From: Metallyticus violacea
Lineage: Eukaryota > Arthropoda > Insecta > Mantodea > Metallyticidae
Assembly (NCBI GenBank): GCA_030762175.1
Contig: CM060834.1
Location: 25,804,501 to 25,868,500, forward strand
Direction: 5' to 3'
Length of the DNA: 64,000 nt
Within the stretch, counting starts at the first letter, position 1. Each line of letters opens with the position of its first letter. The notes under the pieces were generated by a model. It was given only the letters and a program-made list of their open reading frames with translations, did not search any database and was not told the DNA's origin. A program made the translations under genes and the position numbers. This document shows positions 12,396-22,889 of this stretch, one piece after another.

Positions 12396-12798
12396 CTAAG
12401 TGAAATTCATGCCAAGAAAATCACAAATATACAACACAAACCGATGTTATTTAATTTTAGAAATTCAATTTACACAAACATAACACCTAAACATTTACAA
12501 TACCAAAACTAAGGTTCTCCTATATCTTAACCATCTCGTTATGTGTGTGTATGAACCTCTAAAATAAATCATCATTTCCACAACAGTGTGTGCCCTCAAG
12601 CTCCTTCCTTAAACTTCTCCTCCACTTATCCCTTACCTTTCCTAAGAATTTCCCCATCTTGTTTATTTTCTCTGCTCTCATATCTGACAACATTTTAATT
12701 GCTACAATATCTTCTTGTAGTGTATTCCGTTTTTCATCCCGGGTACTATCCCTCTTTTTACCATTTCACATTCTATTAGACAATGGAACACATTTTCC

Positions 12799-13079
12799 CG
12801 CGTACCGCCACGGGTGGCCGAGGTCGTTAAGGCGAGGACTCGTGAGCGGGAGTTCTAGGGTTCGCCAGGATCGCCTCCGTGACTAAGATTTTGTACAGGT
12901 TTTCCTCAGTCCTCATAAATGGCAAATGCCGGGGAGGTACCCTAAACTTAGGCCTGGAACGATTCCTTCCTTAAAAATTAATTCTTTCGCAAATTATCAT
13001 TTCATCTCACGTATCGTCAGTATCCATCGCCTGTGGTGCCTCTGTAGCAAAAACGGGCGTTAAACACAATTCATTCATT
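12799..13079 (+). mobile_element. SINE-A, full length, with target-site duplication
   Basis: The copy has a tRNA-like head, 'GGGTGGCCGAGGTCGTTAAG' (box A) and 'AGGGTTCGCCAGG' (a damaged box B), then the family body 'TTTTCCTCAGTCCTCATAAA', 'GCCGGGGAGGTACCCTAAA' and 'TTAGGCCTGGAACG', and the 3' end 'AAAACGGGCGTTAAACAC'. ACATTTTCC at 12790-12798 is repeated at 13080-13088 and forms the target-site duplication. The insertion interrupts a LINE remnant. The head resembles a Ser/Leu-type tRNA with a long variable arm, though exact parentage is inference. Transcription would be by RNA polymerase III and mobility would borrow a LINE's machinery. Confidence 0.88.
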
Positions 13080-13433
13080 ACATTTTCCAGCACATAATAC
13101 ATCCTCCTTTAAGTTTACTCTTAATCCTTTTAGAAACAATACCCCTGTAAGCATTCATGCAAGACCTATTCCTCAGAAATGATCACAATTATCTATATAT
13201 ATTTCTTTATATATTTAACTATTCTATATGTCTAAAGAACTTTTATCCTCTAGGCTAACCCAAATCTCTTGCTTCTCCCTCTGTCTCACTTATTTCCATA
13301 ATCCACCAATGTTACGAGTACTTTCGCCCAGTCGGCACACATTTCCCATTCCAATTTCTTCTATTAGTTTCTCCATCTCCCCAAACTAACTCTCTCTTTC
13401 CAGTACATCCATTTTTCTCATAAGACATTCTTT

Positions 13434-13477
13434 TATTATTATTATTATTATTATTATCATCATCATCATCATCATTA
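13434..13477. repeat. (TTA)n-(TCA)n compound microsatellite
   Basis: About 8 TTA units run into about 6 TCA units, inside the LINE remnant. On the reverse strand they encode runs of N and D. Confidence 0.95.
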
Positions 13478-13651
13478 TCTAATTTTAGGCATGTATGCCA
13501 ATATTTCAAGATTTTCTCTGCTATTATACCTTCCCTTTCTACGCTTCCTAGTTTTGCCAAACTTACCCGCCCCCTCGGCGAACTCAGAACTTCTCTACAA
13601 AACATTCTATGTGCCGCATCGATCTTCTTTATCCACCCCTTTGACACTCCT

Positions 13652-13871
13652 CAAAATTCCTGACTGAGGTTTTTTCCACGTTTTTCTCAGTCCTCCTCAG
13701 TTTTCCTCATAAATGGCAAATGCCGGGGAGGTACCCTAAATTTAGGCCTGGAACGTTTCCTTCCTTAAAAAAATCCTTTCCCAATCTATAATTTCATTTC
13801 ATGTATCATCAGTGTCAACCTCCTGTGGTGCCTCAGTAGTAAAAACGGGCGTTAAAGACTGTTAAAAAAAA
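13652..13871 (+). mobile_element. SINE-A, 5' truncated
   Basis: The copy begins within the body ('CCTGACTGAGGTTTTTTCC') and lacks the tRNA-like head. The rest is intact through 'TGCCGGGGAGGTACCCTAAA' to 'AAAACGGGCGTTAAAGAC' and an A-rich tail. 5' truncation is usual for LINE-driven retrotransposition. It lies about 570 bp from the copy at 12.8 kb, in the same orientation. Confidence 0.85.
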
Positions 13872-14251
13872 AAGCCTCATATAATATTTCTAGCCATTAC
13901 ATTGGCAATGTGGGGGTTTTATGCAAACTTATTCTGACAGTTTTCATAGCTAATTTACTTTTTATTTCTGCACATTTTGACTGCAGCTACCATGTTGCAT
14001 TACTTCCAAATCTCACTCCCAAATAGTTGTATTTTTTCGGCTTATCATTGATAAATCAGAAAACTTGTAAAAGAAATTAAAAGTACATTAATTTCGCTTT
14101 AGTTTATGCGGGAATGTGTCCATGTAATAGGGTGGTAACTTCACGTATAGCTCTTTTACCCAAGATTTAATTTCAAGAGTAATATATGTATATCTAATGA
14201 CAAATGATAGGAGGATTAAGCCATATGTGGACAAACTATTAATATTACATG

Positions 14252-14518
14252 TTTTTTTTAATTGTGTTTAACGCCGGTTTTAACTACTGAAACATCACAG
14301 GCGGTGAACACTGGTGATATCAAGATAAACTAGGAAAGAATTTTTTTAAAGGAAGGAAGCCTTCCAGGCCTAAGTTTAGGATGCCACTCCGGTATTTACC
14401 ATTTATGAGGATTGAGAAAAACCTGGAAAAAACCTCAGGATGGTCCTGTTGGGAATCGAACCCCAGACTTCTGCTCATGAGTCCGGGGCTTAACGACCTC
14501 GGCCACCCGTGGCGGTAA
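14252..14518 (-). mobile_element. SINE-A, full length
   Basis: This is the reverse complement of the family: the T-rich tail and 'GTGTTTAACGCCGGTTTTAA' at the left, and 'AACGACCTCGGCCACCCGTG' at the right, which is the tRNA-like head with box A. Box B is readable as 'GGGAATCGAACCCC' (complement GGGGTTCGATTCCC). Flanks AATATTACATG and AATACTGCACG could be a decayed target-site duplication. Confidence 0.87.
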
Positions 14519-14529
14519 TACTGCACGTA

Positions 14530-15790
14530 ATTTAATGATCGCTTGCATAATTGATAACCATAATTTTAAATATGAAAAATGTTATGATATTACAGAGTAA
14601 TCTCATGGTGTAGTTAACATGAATGATGTCGCATCCATTTCGACACTCCATGTTTCAGTCTACTTAAAAGTCACGTTTTTGTCACTGCTATAATCTTCAC
14701 ACAAAATAACAATCATAACTCTCCACTTGAGTGCTAAAACAGGTGGACCGGCTGTGAACTATAGAATGGGGGAACACATTCCCGCCGCCTGCTTGCGCAT
14801 GCGTAGACCGACTTTATTTTGTGGTTAATACATTCTGTACAATTTGTTTTTGTGTTATTACAGGCTATTGCTATATTAGTTTATTGCGTGTGCTTGTAAA
14901 GTAAATACTGCAATGTATTGCAGAAATGCTACCACAGGAAAAAAAAAAAAAAAAAACCCTAGCTAATAAAGTCCATAAGCATAACCACATTGACTGGTGC
15001 GATTTTGGGCATCCAAGTTGCGGAACGCCCTTCAGATATAACTCCCTGTAAAGAAAGGCAAAATTGCTGTAAAAAGATTGCAAAATTCGCAATAAAGAAA
15101 CAAAATATTTCTATGCATTTGATTTTAAAATATAAATGATGGTTTGTGATATAGCAAACAAGCAATAGAGGGGAACAGTATACGAAAACCCTAGTTAAAT
15201 TTTCAGACCCATTGATTCACAAAAAAGCCGGAAATACAGCGTGTGTATGCAAGCGTAAATATGACTTCAGTTCACTAACCATTGATTTCTTCATTTTGTT
15301 CAAAATTTACTTTTCGCACGCATTTGGAAGCTTGGTGCTTTGTTTGGTGAACGGAAAATATATATTTGCTAGCAACGCCTGTTTTACTGGACTGGCAGTA
15401 AAATCTCGCCTCTTGGCTAAATATCGCACTGAAAGAAGCAAAAGTTTCCAGTTATAAATTGCATTGGGAATGTAACTTATAAATGAAGTGATACCACACA
15501 GATGGCTTTAGTGTTGAAATAAAATACTCATAAATATCAACAATCAAAAGGCCATTTTTACTGCCAGCTTGTTTGTAAAAGAATAACAAATCCATAATTT
15601 ATAAACTATGATGTTTATAAACCAGAAAGTTCCAGGCATGGTGAAAATATAAGTACAAATTTAATAGGTCTGGGAATGTACCCCAGTGAAAGGTACAGAG
15701 GGTTTGATTCCAGAGTAATGGGGCTGTTGCATTTTCGGTAGGTAAATATCTAGCTTGCAATAAACACTTAACAGGATCGTCATTTAATTT
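14530..15790. other. No recognised gene
   Basis: AT-rich, with an (A)17 tract near 14940 and a box B-like 'GGGTTTGATTCC' near 15699 without a clear box A. No frame resembles a known protein. Confidence 0.4.
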
Positions 15791-15806
15791 TCGGGATTTG
15801 AAGAAA

Positions 15807-15885
15807 TTAATAGTAGTAATAGTAGTAGTTAAAGCAGCAGCAGTAGTAGTAGTTGTAGTAGTAATAATAGTAGTAGTAGCAGTAA

Positions 15886-15925
<40 letters not shown>

Positions 15926-16407
15926 AGTAGTAGTAGTAGTAATGGTGGTGGTGGTAGTAGTAGTAGTAGTAGTAATAGTAGTAGTACTAGTAGTAGTAGT
16001 ACTAGTAGTACTAGTAGTAGTAGTAGTAATAGTAGTAGAAGTAGTAGTTGTAGTAGTAATAGTAGTAGTAGTAGTAATAGTAGTAGAAGTAGTAGTTGTA
16101 ATAGTAGTAGTAATAGTAATAGTAGTAATAGTAGTAGTAATAGTAATAGTAGTAGTAGTAATAGTAGTAGATGTAGTAGTTGTAATAGTAGTAATGGTAG
16201 TGGTGGTAGTAGTAGTAGTAGTAGTAGTAATAGTAGTAGCAGTAATAGTAGTAGTAGTAGTAGTAATAGTAGTAGTAGTAATAGTAGTAGTAGTAATAGT
16301 AGTAGTAGTAATAGTAGTAGTAGTAGTAATAGTAGTAGTAATAGTACTAGTAGTAGTAGTAATAGTAGTTGTAGTAGTAGTAGTAGTAATAGTAGTAGTA
16401 GTAGTAC

Positions 16408-16454
<47 letters not shown>

Positions 16455-17045
16455 ATAGTAGTAGTAGTAGTAGTAATAGTAGTAGTAGTAATAGTAGTAG
16501 TAGTAGTAATAGTAGTAGTAATAGTAGTAGTAGTAGTAGTAGTAGTAATAGTAGTAGTAATAGTAGTAGTAGTAGTAATAGTAGTAGTAGTAATAGTAGT
16601 AGTAATAGTAGTAGTACTAGTAGTAGTAGTAATAGTAGTGGTAGTAGTAGTAGTAATAGTAGTAGTAATAGTAGTAGTAATAGTAGTAGTAGTACTAATA
16701 GTAGTAATAGTAGTAGTAGTACTAGTAGTAGTAGTAGTAGTAATAATAGTAGTGGTAGTAGTAGTAATAGTAGTAATAGTAGTAGTAATAGTAGTGGTAG
16801 TAGTAGTAGTAGTAGTAGTAATAGTAGTAGTAATAGTAGTAGTAGTAGTAGTAATAGTAGTAGTAATAGTAGTTGTAATAGTAGTAGTAATAGTAGTGGT
16901 AGTAGTAGTAGTAGTAGTAGTAGTAATAGTAGAAGTAATAGTAGTAGTAGTAGTAGTAATAGTAGTAGTAATAGTAGTAGTAATAGTAGTAGTAGTACTA
17001 GTAGTAGTAATAGTAGTAGTAGTAGTAGTAGTAATAGTACTTCAA
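15807..17045. repeat. Very long imperfect (TAG)n satellite-like tract
   Basis: About 1.24 kb of TAG/GTA triplets with scattered TAA, TAC, TGG and TTG variants. Interruptions are mostly single substitutions, such as TAGTAA, so triplet phase is kept throughout. Because GTA, ATA, GTG and CTA units contain no stop in one frame, a spurious frame of about 420 codons rich in V and I spans it. No biological coding is implied. Confidence 0.97.
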
Positions 17046-17049
17046 CTAA

Positions 17050-17630
17050 TTAAAGCTTTGTCCTAAACTTGTGTCAAGGAGTAATACCCTAAGTAACTAT
17101 TAGGTCTTAAAGTGAATGCCTGGGAAAATTAGGTCATAAAGTCCCCTGAACTCATTCGGTTGAATTAAAATCTATCACCTCCCATGCAGCTATCCTTGGG
17201 ATAACGTAGTCGCACCTTCCAGGTTTCCCAATCTCAGAAGTCGGGTACACTCTTGCCAGACTGGGGTATAGGCAAAAACATTTTCTAAGTAGGTGCCAAA
17301 AATATATGGAACCTGAAAGCAGACAGTTCTAGCAGCATGGGTAAATGAATGTCTTTACTTTGCAAGTAAACTGTGCTCCCTTCGTTTCAAAATATGGCAT
17401 TAAAACCTGTCATTAATGTTGTTCCAAAATATTGTATAGAAATGCAACATATTTCAGTATGGTGTAGAAAAAGATACTTAACTTGATGGGCTCAATATAT
17501 ATTACATCAATACTGGGACTTTCATGGTTTTGTCGCCCGTTCTATGGCAGTTTGCAGGTCGGCAGTCAGAGCGACAATTCCGGGCAAGGAAGATTAATAC
17601 CCAGCATCATAATTCAAGTTCTAACTATAA
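17050..17630. other. No recognised gene
   Basis: Short frames only; none is family-like. Confidence 0.4.
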
Positions 17631-17634
17631 TTAC

Positions 17635-18235
17635 AATGAAAATAAGGATGCACTCTACGATAGAAAATGTTCTGCATATATAAATGACTTTTTAGAAAAT
17701 TGTCATTCTGAAATTGATTCAATTTCTTGAATAGTATTTTCTTTCAATTCTTCCAATGTGTTGGGTTTGTTCCATATACTTTGTTTTTCAACTTTCACCA
17801 TAAATATAAATCACATGCTATCAGATCAGGACCGCGTGTTAGCCATAATCCGTTACTAATTACCCTATCTTCAAAATGTTCCTGAATGAAACTTAATGCT
17901 GTATGCGCGCTGACAGATTCTTGCTTGAAATACTGAAATCGGAACTCGATACCACTCAATTGTTCAAAAAAATGATACTAGTATGTCATTCCTGCATCTT
18001 TATGGTATTCCAAAAAAGATAGCTTCTATCACTTTGCATGCATATACTGCGCACCGTTTATCGGTTTTACCGTCATGCAAGGGATTTTCAAGTTTTTCTG
18101 CACTCCAAAAACTGTTATTTTTCATCGAAACATGACCTCGTAAATGGAACCAAGCTTCATCAGTAGCGAATATTAAGCAAGGATCAATTAAGTTATAATT
18201 GACGTTCCGAAACATGCAATCACAGAAATTTATGG
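17635..18235 (-). pseudogene. Tc1/mariner-superfamily transposase catalytic core fragment
   Basis: The reverse-strand open frame 18215-18000 contains 'IFATDEAWFHLRGHVSMKNN' and then 'FWSAEKLENPLHDGK', matching 'FSDEAWFHLSGYVN..N.R.W....P'. The aspartate of TDE is the first catalytic residue. Continuing over frameshifts, 'SVSAHTALSFIQEHFEDRVI' corresponds to 'QDGA..HTA....FL...F..R.I' with the second aspartate lost, and 'RGPDLIACDLYLW' keeps the third. 'KNKVYGTNP' is the usual C-terminal block 'KD.VY..NP'. The DNA-binding half is absent. It is a dead relic related to the 35.9-kb copy. Confidence 0.78.
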
Positions 18236-18239
18236 AATA

Positions 18240-19390
18240 TCAAGATCACCTACGTGCAATACTGTGACCTTTCATGCTTTCAAATTTAAATTTACTCATT
18301 TTCTGATGCATGTGAATGACAATTTTTAAAGGGACATTAAGGCAAAAGTATGCATATAGGACACTAATGCATGTAAGGCTTCAGTATTTTTACCACGTAT
18401 TTTCTTCGTAATTATAAACATTTCCTATGAGTTTAGAAAAATGTTTGAAAAGTGCAACTGTAAAAATATTCATGTATAAATTATTTTCGTTATCTTGGGA
18501 AACTATTAACGATAAACTTAAAAATATAAAATGGTACTACTGTGATAAAACTATAAAGACAATGTGTGTATGTTCACAAGTATTAAACTTTTCAACATTT
18601 CTTACATGCAATGAAATAAAATAATTTAACATATAAAAAGTTACAGGTTAAATAAATGAAGCATTTAGCATTACATGGTTTTATAGCCTTTATATTCATA
18701 GCGGATAGAGCAAATTTAATATTGGAGTTCATACAAAATATATCAATGAATATATGTGTCAAATTTCACACTTGTAGACCTAAAACTGAGAATTAAAATG
18801 GTCCTAGTGCTGTAAAGCATTGAAAATACGAACTACCGTGTAAAATACTTTAAAGGCCATGGGGAGTGACATCTAAATGATGCAGAAGTTTAAAAATGTA
18901 CGAATTAAAGTATAATAGAGGAGCGCAAAGGTCACAAAACTTTGTAGATTTGCTGCTAAATGTGTGAGGTGTTTTTAATACAAAAAAAAACTAATTTTTT
19001 ACGAAAAAATGTCTCAACCTTCCCCTATTGCCTTAAAAAGATGCCAGAAATGTGTGGATGTAGCAAGACAGCATAACATCTCCATTTTATTGTAATTTTG
19101 AGAACTTTAATCCGTTGAAGCGCGAATGCTTCTTCAGGAGTTACCACTCTAACCGCCGACCCTCCAGTTGCCGTGCTACGGGCGATAAAGCCACGAAAGA
19201 GCTGGTAACATGACATTACAATATGTAGTTGACAGCATCGCAGTATCACAAGTCAGGAATCAGTTTGTTAGAAGAGGATGTCTTGATTTTGCACAATATT
19301 TGTGCCTATGCCTATGCTTTCTTCTGTGAAATAATATAAGCATATAATATCCAGAGGCGACGTATCTATTAAGGCTGTAAAACTGAGCCT
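18240..19390. other. No recognised gene
   Basis: Very AT-rich. The short frames at 18.4 and 19.1 kb have no identifiable motifs. Confidence 0.4.
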
Positions 19391-19409
19391 ATCCAAAAGT
19401 ATTGTTGAC

Positions 19410-19695
19410 TTCTTTAATTTAAGTTGCTCTTAAACATCCCAGGTTATCAGTGTCCCATTCAATTCAGGGGTGAAACGGCCAATAAATTTTGCTCAGAGGT
19501 CTCAACTTTTAGGCTTGAGGTTCTTTTTTGTGCTGTAAATGTACGACATGAGACCCACGGCTTTACTTCCCTTCCGAAGGAAGCCTTACTTTGAAATTTT
19601 ACGCCGGAAAAAATTGAACGACCCTCGGCGGGATTGAACCCGCGATCTTGGGTCTACGAGACAAGTATGGTTACCACTAGAAAACTAGAATCGAC
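19410..19695 (-). mobile_element. SINE-B, full length, with target-site duplication
   Basis: The copy lies in reverse orientation. Its 3' side is at the left ('AACATCCCAGGTTATCAGTG', 'TTCAATTCAGGGGTGAAACG'). The central block 'CCCACGGCTTTACTTCCC' and 'TTCCGAAGGAAGCC' is well kept. The tRNA-like head is at the right, where 'GGGATTGAACCCGCGATC' is the complement of a box B (GGTTCAATCCC) and 'GGTTACCACTA' the complement of box A. CCAAAAGTATTGTTGAC at 19393-19409 and CCAAAAGTATTGTGTTGAC at 19696-19714 form the target-site duplication. The head clearly comes from a tRNA, though which one is uncertain. Confidence 0.87.
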
Positions 19696-19714
19696 CCAAA
19701 AGTATTGTGTTGAC

Positions 19715-20235
19715 GCGTATGTGTTAATTTTTATTGACGAATTGAAATTTTTACTAATTTAAACTAGTGCGCTTTAGATAACCGATCGCCAATAATATGG
19801 TTGACGGCTCAACCTTACTTGCGCAAACAAAATAGTGGTATTTCCAAGTTACTGTCCGATAGAGGTGATGAAATCTTGCATGGGGTTTTCGTTAGACACA
19901 GGCTAGCCTTGGATTCGATCCAGGTGATTATGTCCGCCCTCTTCTGGAATTTTGTAGAACCCGAAGCCCAGCAGAATGACCTCAATGCAGACGATATCAG
20001 TTTAAAATATAGTATTTTTGATTGCATTGCGCCAATATGAAATGAAGCAATTAATGTATTTTAATGCAGGCAGGGAACCGCGGAAAAAGAACTTACACTA
20101 TTACAGCCACAATGCAATACTTTTGAACATGAATAAATTTATAACATTACAAAGCGACTTTCTGATATAGCAGTATGAGCTAGATTTTCCATTAATTTCG
20201 ACATCCAATGTCTGAGCGTATTCTATAAAAAGAGC
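19715..20235. other. Unrecognised; 79-codon frame at 19801-20040
   Basis: The plus-strand frame 19801-20040 starts on a non-ATG codon and resembles no family I know. A reverse-strand frame overlaps it almost completely. Nothing supports coding. Confidence 0.3.
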
Positions 20236-21425
20236 AACGCATTGCCACTCAAAGCACCTTTGACCGTACTGCACAATTCGAGAAATAGTTTTTTTTTTTT
20301 TTATTTATTTTTTTTTTTTTTTTATTACCTGAAGCGGCTTAATACTCTACATTTCCTGAACTGCTACTTTAATTAGAGAATGGCATTACAATACACAGTT
20401 ACCAAATTTTCTACTTTGACTTTCTACTCCAGCTTGGCAAGTTAATGATTGCTAGGCTTCTACTACAGAGCCTTCGTTGGCGCGTGGCCAGCGTAACGGG
20501 GATTTGCTTGGCAACTGAAAGCACGTTGTTTACCGGCGGAGTCGGATATTCATTATTCTTTTGTGTCGCCACATGACCATGTATATAAAATTGTACTTAA
20601 TCTGTAAATAAAAAAAACGTAAACGCGCGTCAATAGAGCGAACATTAACATTATCCAACACCCAATTGCAGAAATTAACTCTACTCACATTATCGCGTGG
20701 TTGCAATTCCTGAACTACAGTTATCTTATAGGGTTTTCATTTTAAAAGTTTAGTGGTGTTCCAAACAGATGTTTACGAATTCCTGATTCTTATGCAAGCT
20801 TTCTCAGAAAAAAAAATTGGACTACGTTCTAATTTTTCTCCGAAATCATTGAGTGTTTTCTCTGTAAGAACATGACGTTTTAGTGAAGAACAAATCCCGT
20901 TTATCTAAATCAATTCATAAGAATACGAATCGTTTCTCTGTGTGCCGCACGAACAGCAGGGAATCTTGTCTATAAATCGCCGTCTCAGTTTTCTAAAACA
21001 GTTTGTTGTCAAATAGGACTCACACATAAAGATTGTGTGTGCTAAATACTATAATACTGGAACACGTGGTCTCACAATATTCATCTCCTATACAGCACAA
21101 ATACTTTGCACCAGTATACGGAGAGGAAAACAAAAGCGATTAGAAACAGGGCAGGCAAATCACCGTTAAGTTAGCCACGCGCGTAAATGAAGACTCTGTA
21201 GCAGTGCTTTGCCACTGTTAAATCCCTTGATCATACTGAATCTGTGCACATTTCGAGAAATAGTTATACATTTTGCCTGAAACTTAATTGAAGTCCTTTA
21301 ATACTCCATTTGTACATTTCCTGAACTGCAGTAAATGACATTACAACACGCAGCTATCAGATGTTGTATCTTTGACTTTGTACTCCAGCTTAGCAGGGTT
21401 AATGGCTGCTGGACTTTTACTCAGT
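20236..21425. repeat. Direct repeat - inverted-repeat element - direct repeat
   Basis: About 220 bp at 20236-20459 reappears in the same orientation at about 21205-21425, sharing 'TTCGAGAAATAGTT', 'ACATTTCCTGAACTGC', 'CTTTGACTTT' and 'TACTCCAGCTT'. Between them, 20460-20513 ('CTACTACAGAGCC', 'GCGCGTGGCC', 'TAACGGGGATTTGC') is imperfectly complementary to 21152-21203, giving inverted ends of about 50 bp at roughly 80% identity around a 744-bp middle. No transposase is inside. It could be a non-autonomous element flanked by a duplicated segment, a tandem duplication of about 970 bp, or a short terminal-repeat retroelement. Confidence 0.6.
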
Positions 21426-21439
21426 GTTTACCTGATTTC

Positions 21440-22195
21440 TGTCGGTAATGGCTTCTTTTATACATCGTAGTTTGATGCTCTACAGTACACTAATGACATT
21501 CCTATGCATAGTCGATGTTTGTGTCAAAGCAGCACATACTTATCATCACTGCTACTTGTAACTAATGTTACTTATTACATTTGTTTATACACCATATTTT
21601 GGAACGTACAAGTCTTTCCTTTAATAAAAAAATAAATAATATTAACAAAAAACTAAATCCTCATGTAAAAACGTTCCGTTTTACCGCTTGCTTGTATTGA
21701 GTTTCGGTCACGACGAGGTACTGAAGGGCAAAAACCGCTCCGAGGTTAGGAGGTCACAAGAAGTATCAACAGAACCAATTCAAAGCACCTCCCGCCTCAA
21801 CCCCTTTTTCCAACAGGCAATAAACGAAGAAGCGAAAATAAAAAGCTTACCAGGACGGAAACTAAGCGCAGAGCTTCCACAGTAAATTGGCAACAATCGA
21901 TCTGAGCAGCGAGGGGTAATTTTCTGTAGACAGCGTTGGTATACCTTGTTGCTACCGCAATAGGAACTGGTCAATTCGGTAATGTAAATTTTCTTAGAGA
22001 GAATAGAAATTTTACAATACTTTGATTTTACTTCAATATCCACACACAGAAAAATTTGCAATTTATTTTTATTATGCAACTGAGGTACTTATAAATGAAG
22101 TTGCTCTGACGAAACAGGTTTTGTAAATAATATATTTAATTTGAAATTTAATACAAGTTGTGTTTGTGTATCGTTATGTAACTGTTAAAAGGGAA
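21440..22195. other. No recognised gene
   Basis: The frames at 21688-21885 (+) and 21780-22079 (-) overlap each other and have no family motifs. Confidence 0.4.
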
Positions 22196-22199
22196 ACAA

Positions 22200-22200
<1 letters not shown>

Positions 22201-22233
<33 letters not shown>

Positions 22234-22242
22234 TAATAATAA
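22201..22242. repeat. (AAT)n microsatellite
   Basis: About ten AAT units, one broken by an extra A. Confidence 0.95.
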
Positions 22243-22539
22243 CGCAACATTCAGGTCATTTCACATATTGAGTATAAATCACGAACAACAGCCTTAACAT
22301 TCTAAATCAAAATCCTTATTTTCATAATTAAGGAAAAAAATAAATAAAAAATATTATTTTGTTAACTTAAAAACATGACAAATGTACTAACAATGCCGCA
22401 CAGTTGTTAAAGTAATAATGAACGCACTAAAATTATTAGGATTACTTCAATACAATATTTTTTGGAAGGAATCAAACTCGACTTTGGAGATAAATTTTAA
22501 ACAAAAGGAGGAAAATTCAACGAGTGCTTAAAGAAGAAG

Positions 22540-22757
22540 AAAAAAAAACCTTGGAGTCATTATAGACAGTAATCATTTTGCTGAAACCTACAGGAAAGTG
22601 CGTTCTCTAATCCCCACCTTTAAAAGATAAAATCTGTCCCTATCCAGAACCTTAAAACAATTTTGATGTCATCCCTGGTGATGCCTCACTTCGACTACTG
22701 AGAATTTTTGCTCACAGACAAACTCTAACCTAACACAAAATCTACGCGGTCTTATAA
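22540..22757 (+). pseudogene. Non-LTR retrotransposon reverse transcriptase C-terminal fragment
   Basis: 'LGVIIDSNHFAETYRKVRSL' is the hallmark 'LGV.ID..L.....I......K......L' segment after the polymerase core of CR1/Jockey-type LINEs. It is followed in shifted frames by 'LSRTLKTILMSSLVMPHFDY', matching 'L....L..LV.P..DYC...'. It stops where the mariner end fragment begins at 22760. One or more frameshifts are present. Confidence 0.7.
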
Positions 22758-22759
22758 TA

Positions 22760-22888
22760 CAAGGGTAGGTCAATAAGTTTCCGGCCTCGCCGATAAGGAT
22801 TATCGCCTTCACAAAATCCTTATCTTGTGTCACACCTTATCTGTTAAGTAAATAATTGCAGCTGTAGTTCCGCTCCGCTATATTCAAT
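22760..22888 (+). mobile_element. Mariner 5' end fragment (same family as 59.0 kb)
   Basis: Starting after a TA at 22758-22759, the sequence 'CAAGGGTAGGTCAATAAG' and 'TTTCCGGCCTCGCCGATA' and the following leader 'TATCGCC.TCACAAAA.CCTTATCT' parallel the start of the element at 59019, down to 'GCAGCTGTA..TTCCGCTCCGC'. Similarity then stops, and no transposase or right terminal repeat was found. It is a terminal fragment or deletion derivative inserted beside the LINE remnant. Confidence 0.8.
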
Positions 22889-22889
22889 T

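Larger units (their letters stand above)
12430..13645 (-). pseudogene. Non-LTR retrotransposon 3' region, interrupted by a SINE
   Basis: On the reverse strand an open frame at 13647-13497 reads 'DAAHRMFCREVLSSPRGR' and then 'EREGIIAEKILKYWH', resembling the post-polymerase 'LD.VQ.RFLR..L..PR......LE.GR..I......YW' segment of LINEs. Further down, broken frames give 'GLAWMLTGVLFLKGLR' and 'KEDVLC', the usual approach to the C-terminal zinc finger. A near-identical sequence lies at 46.0-46.7 kb in the same orientation, so this is a dispersed family. A SINE-A copy splits this copy at about 12.80-13.08 kb. A (TTA)n/(TCA)n tract also interrupts the frame. Confidence 0.65.

Noticed and set aside
12806..12870. 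tRNA-Ser/Leu gene
   Set aside because: It is the head of SINE-A, is followed by the SINE body and recurs at several sites with a damaged tRNA structure.
15798..17066. 422-codon frame rich in V and I
   Set aside because: Direct translation of the (TAG)n array; no codon or composition evidence for a protein.
20236..21425. LTR retrotransposon
   Set aside because: Direct repeats exist but no gag, pol, primer-binding site or polypurine tract was seen, so an LTR element cannot be claimed.
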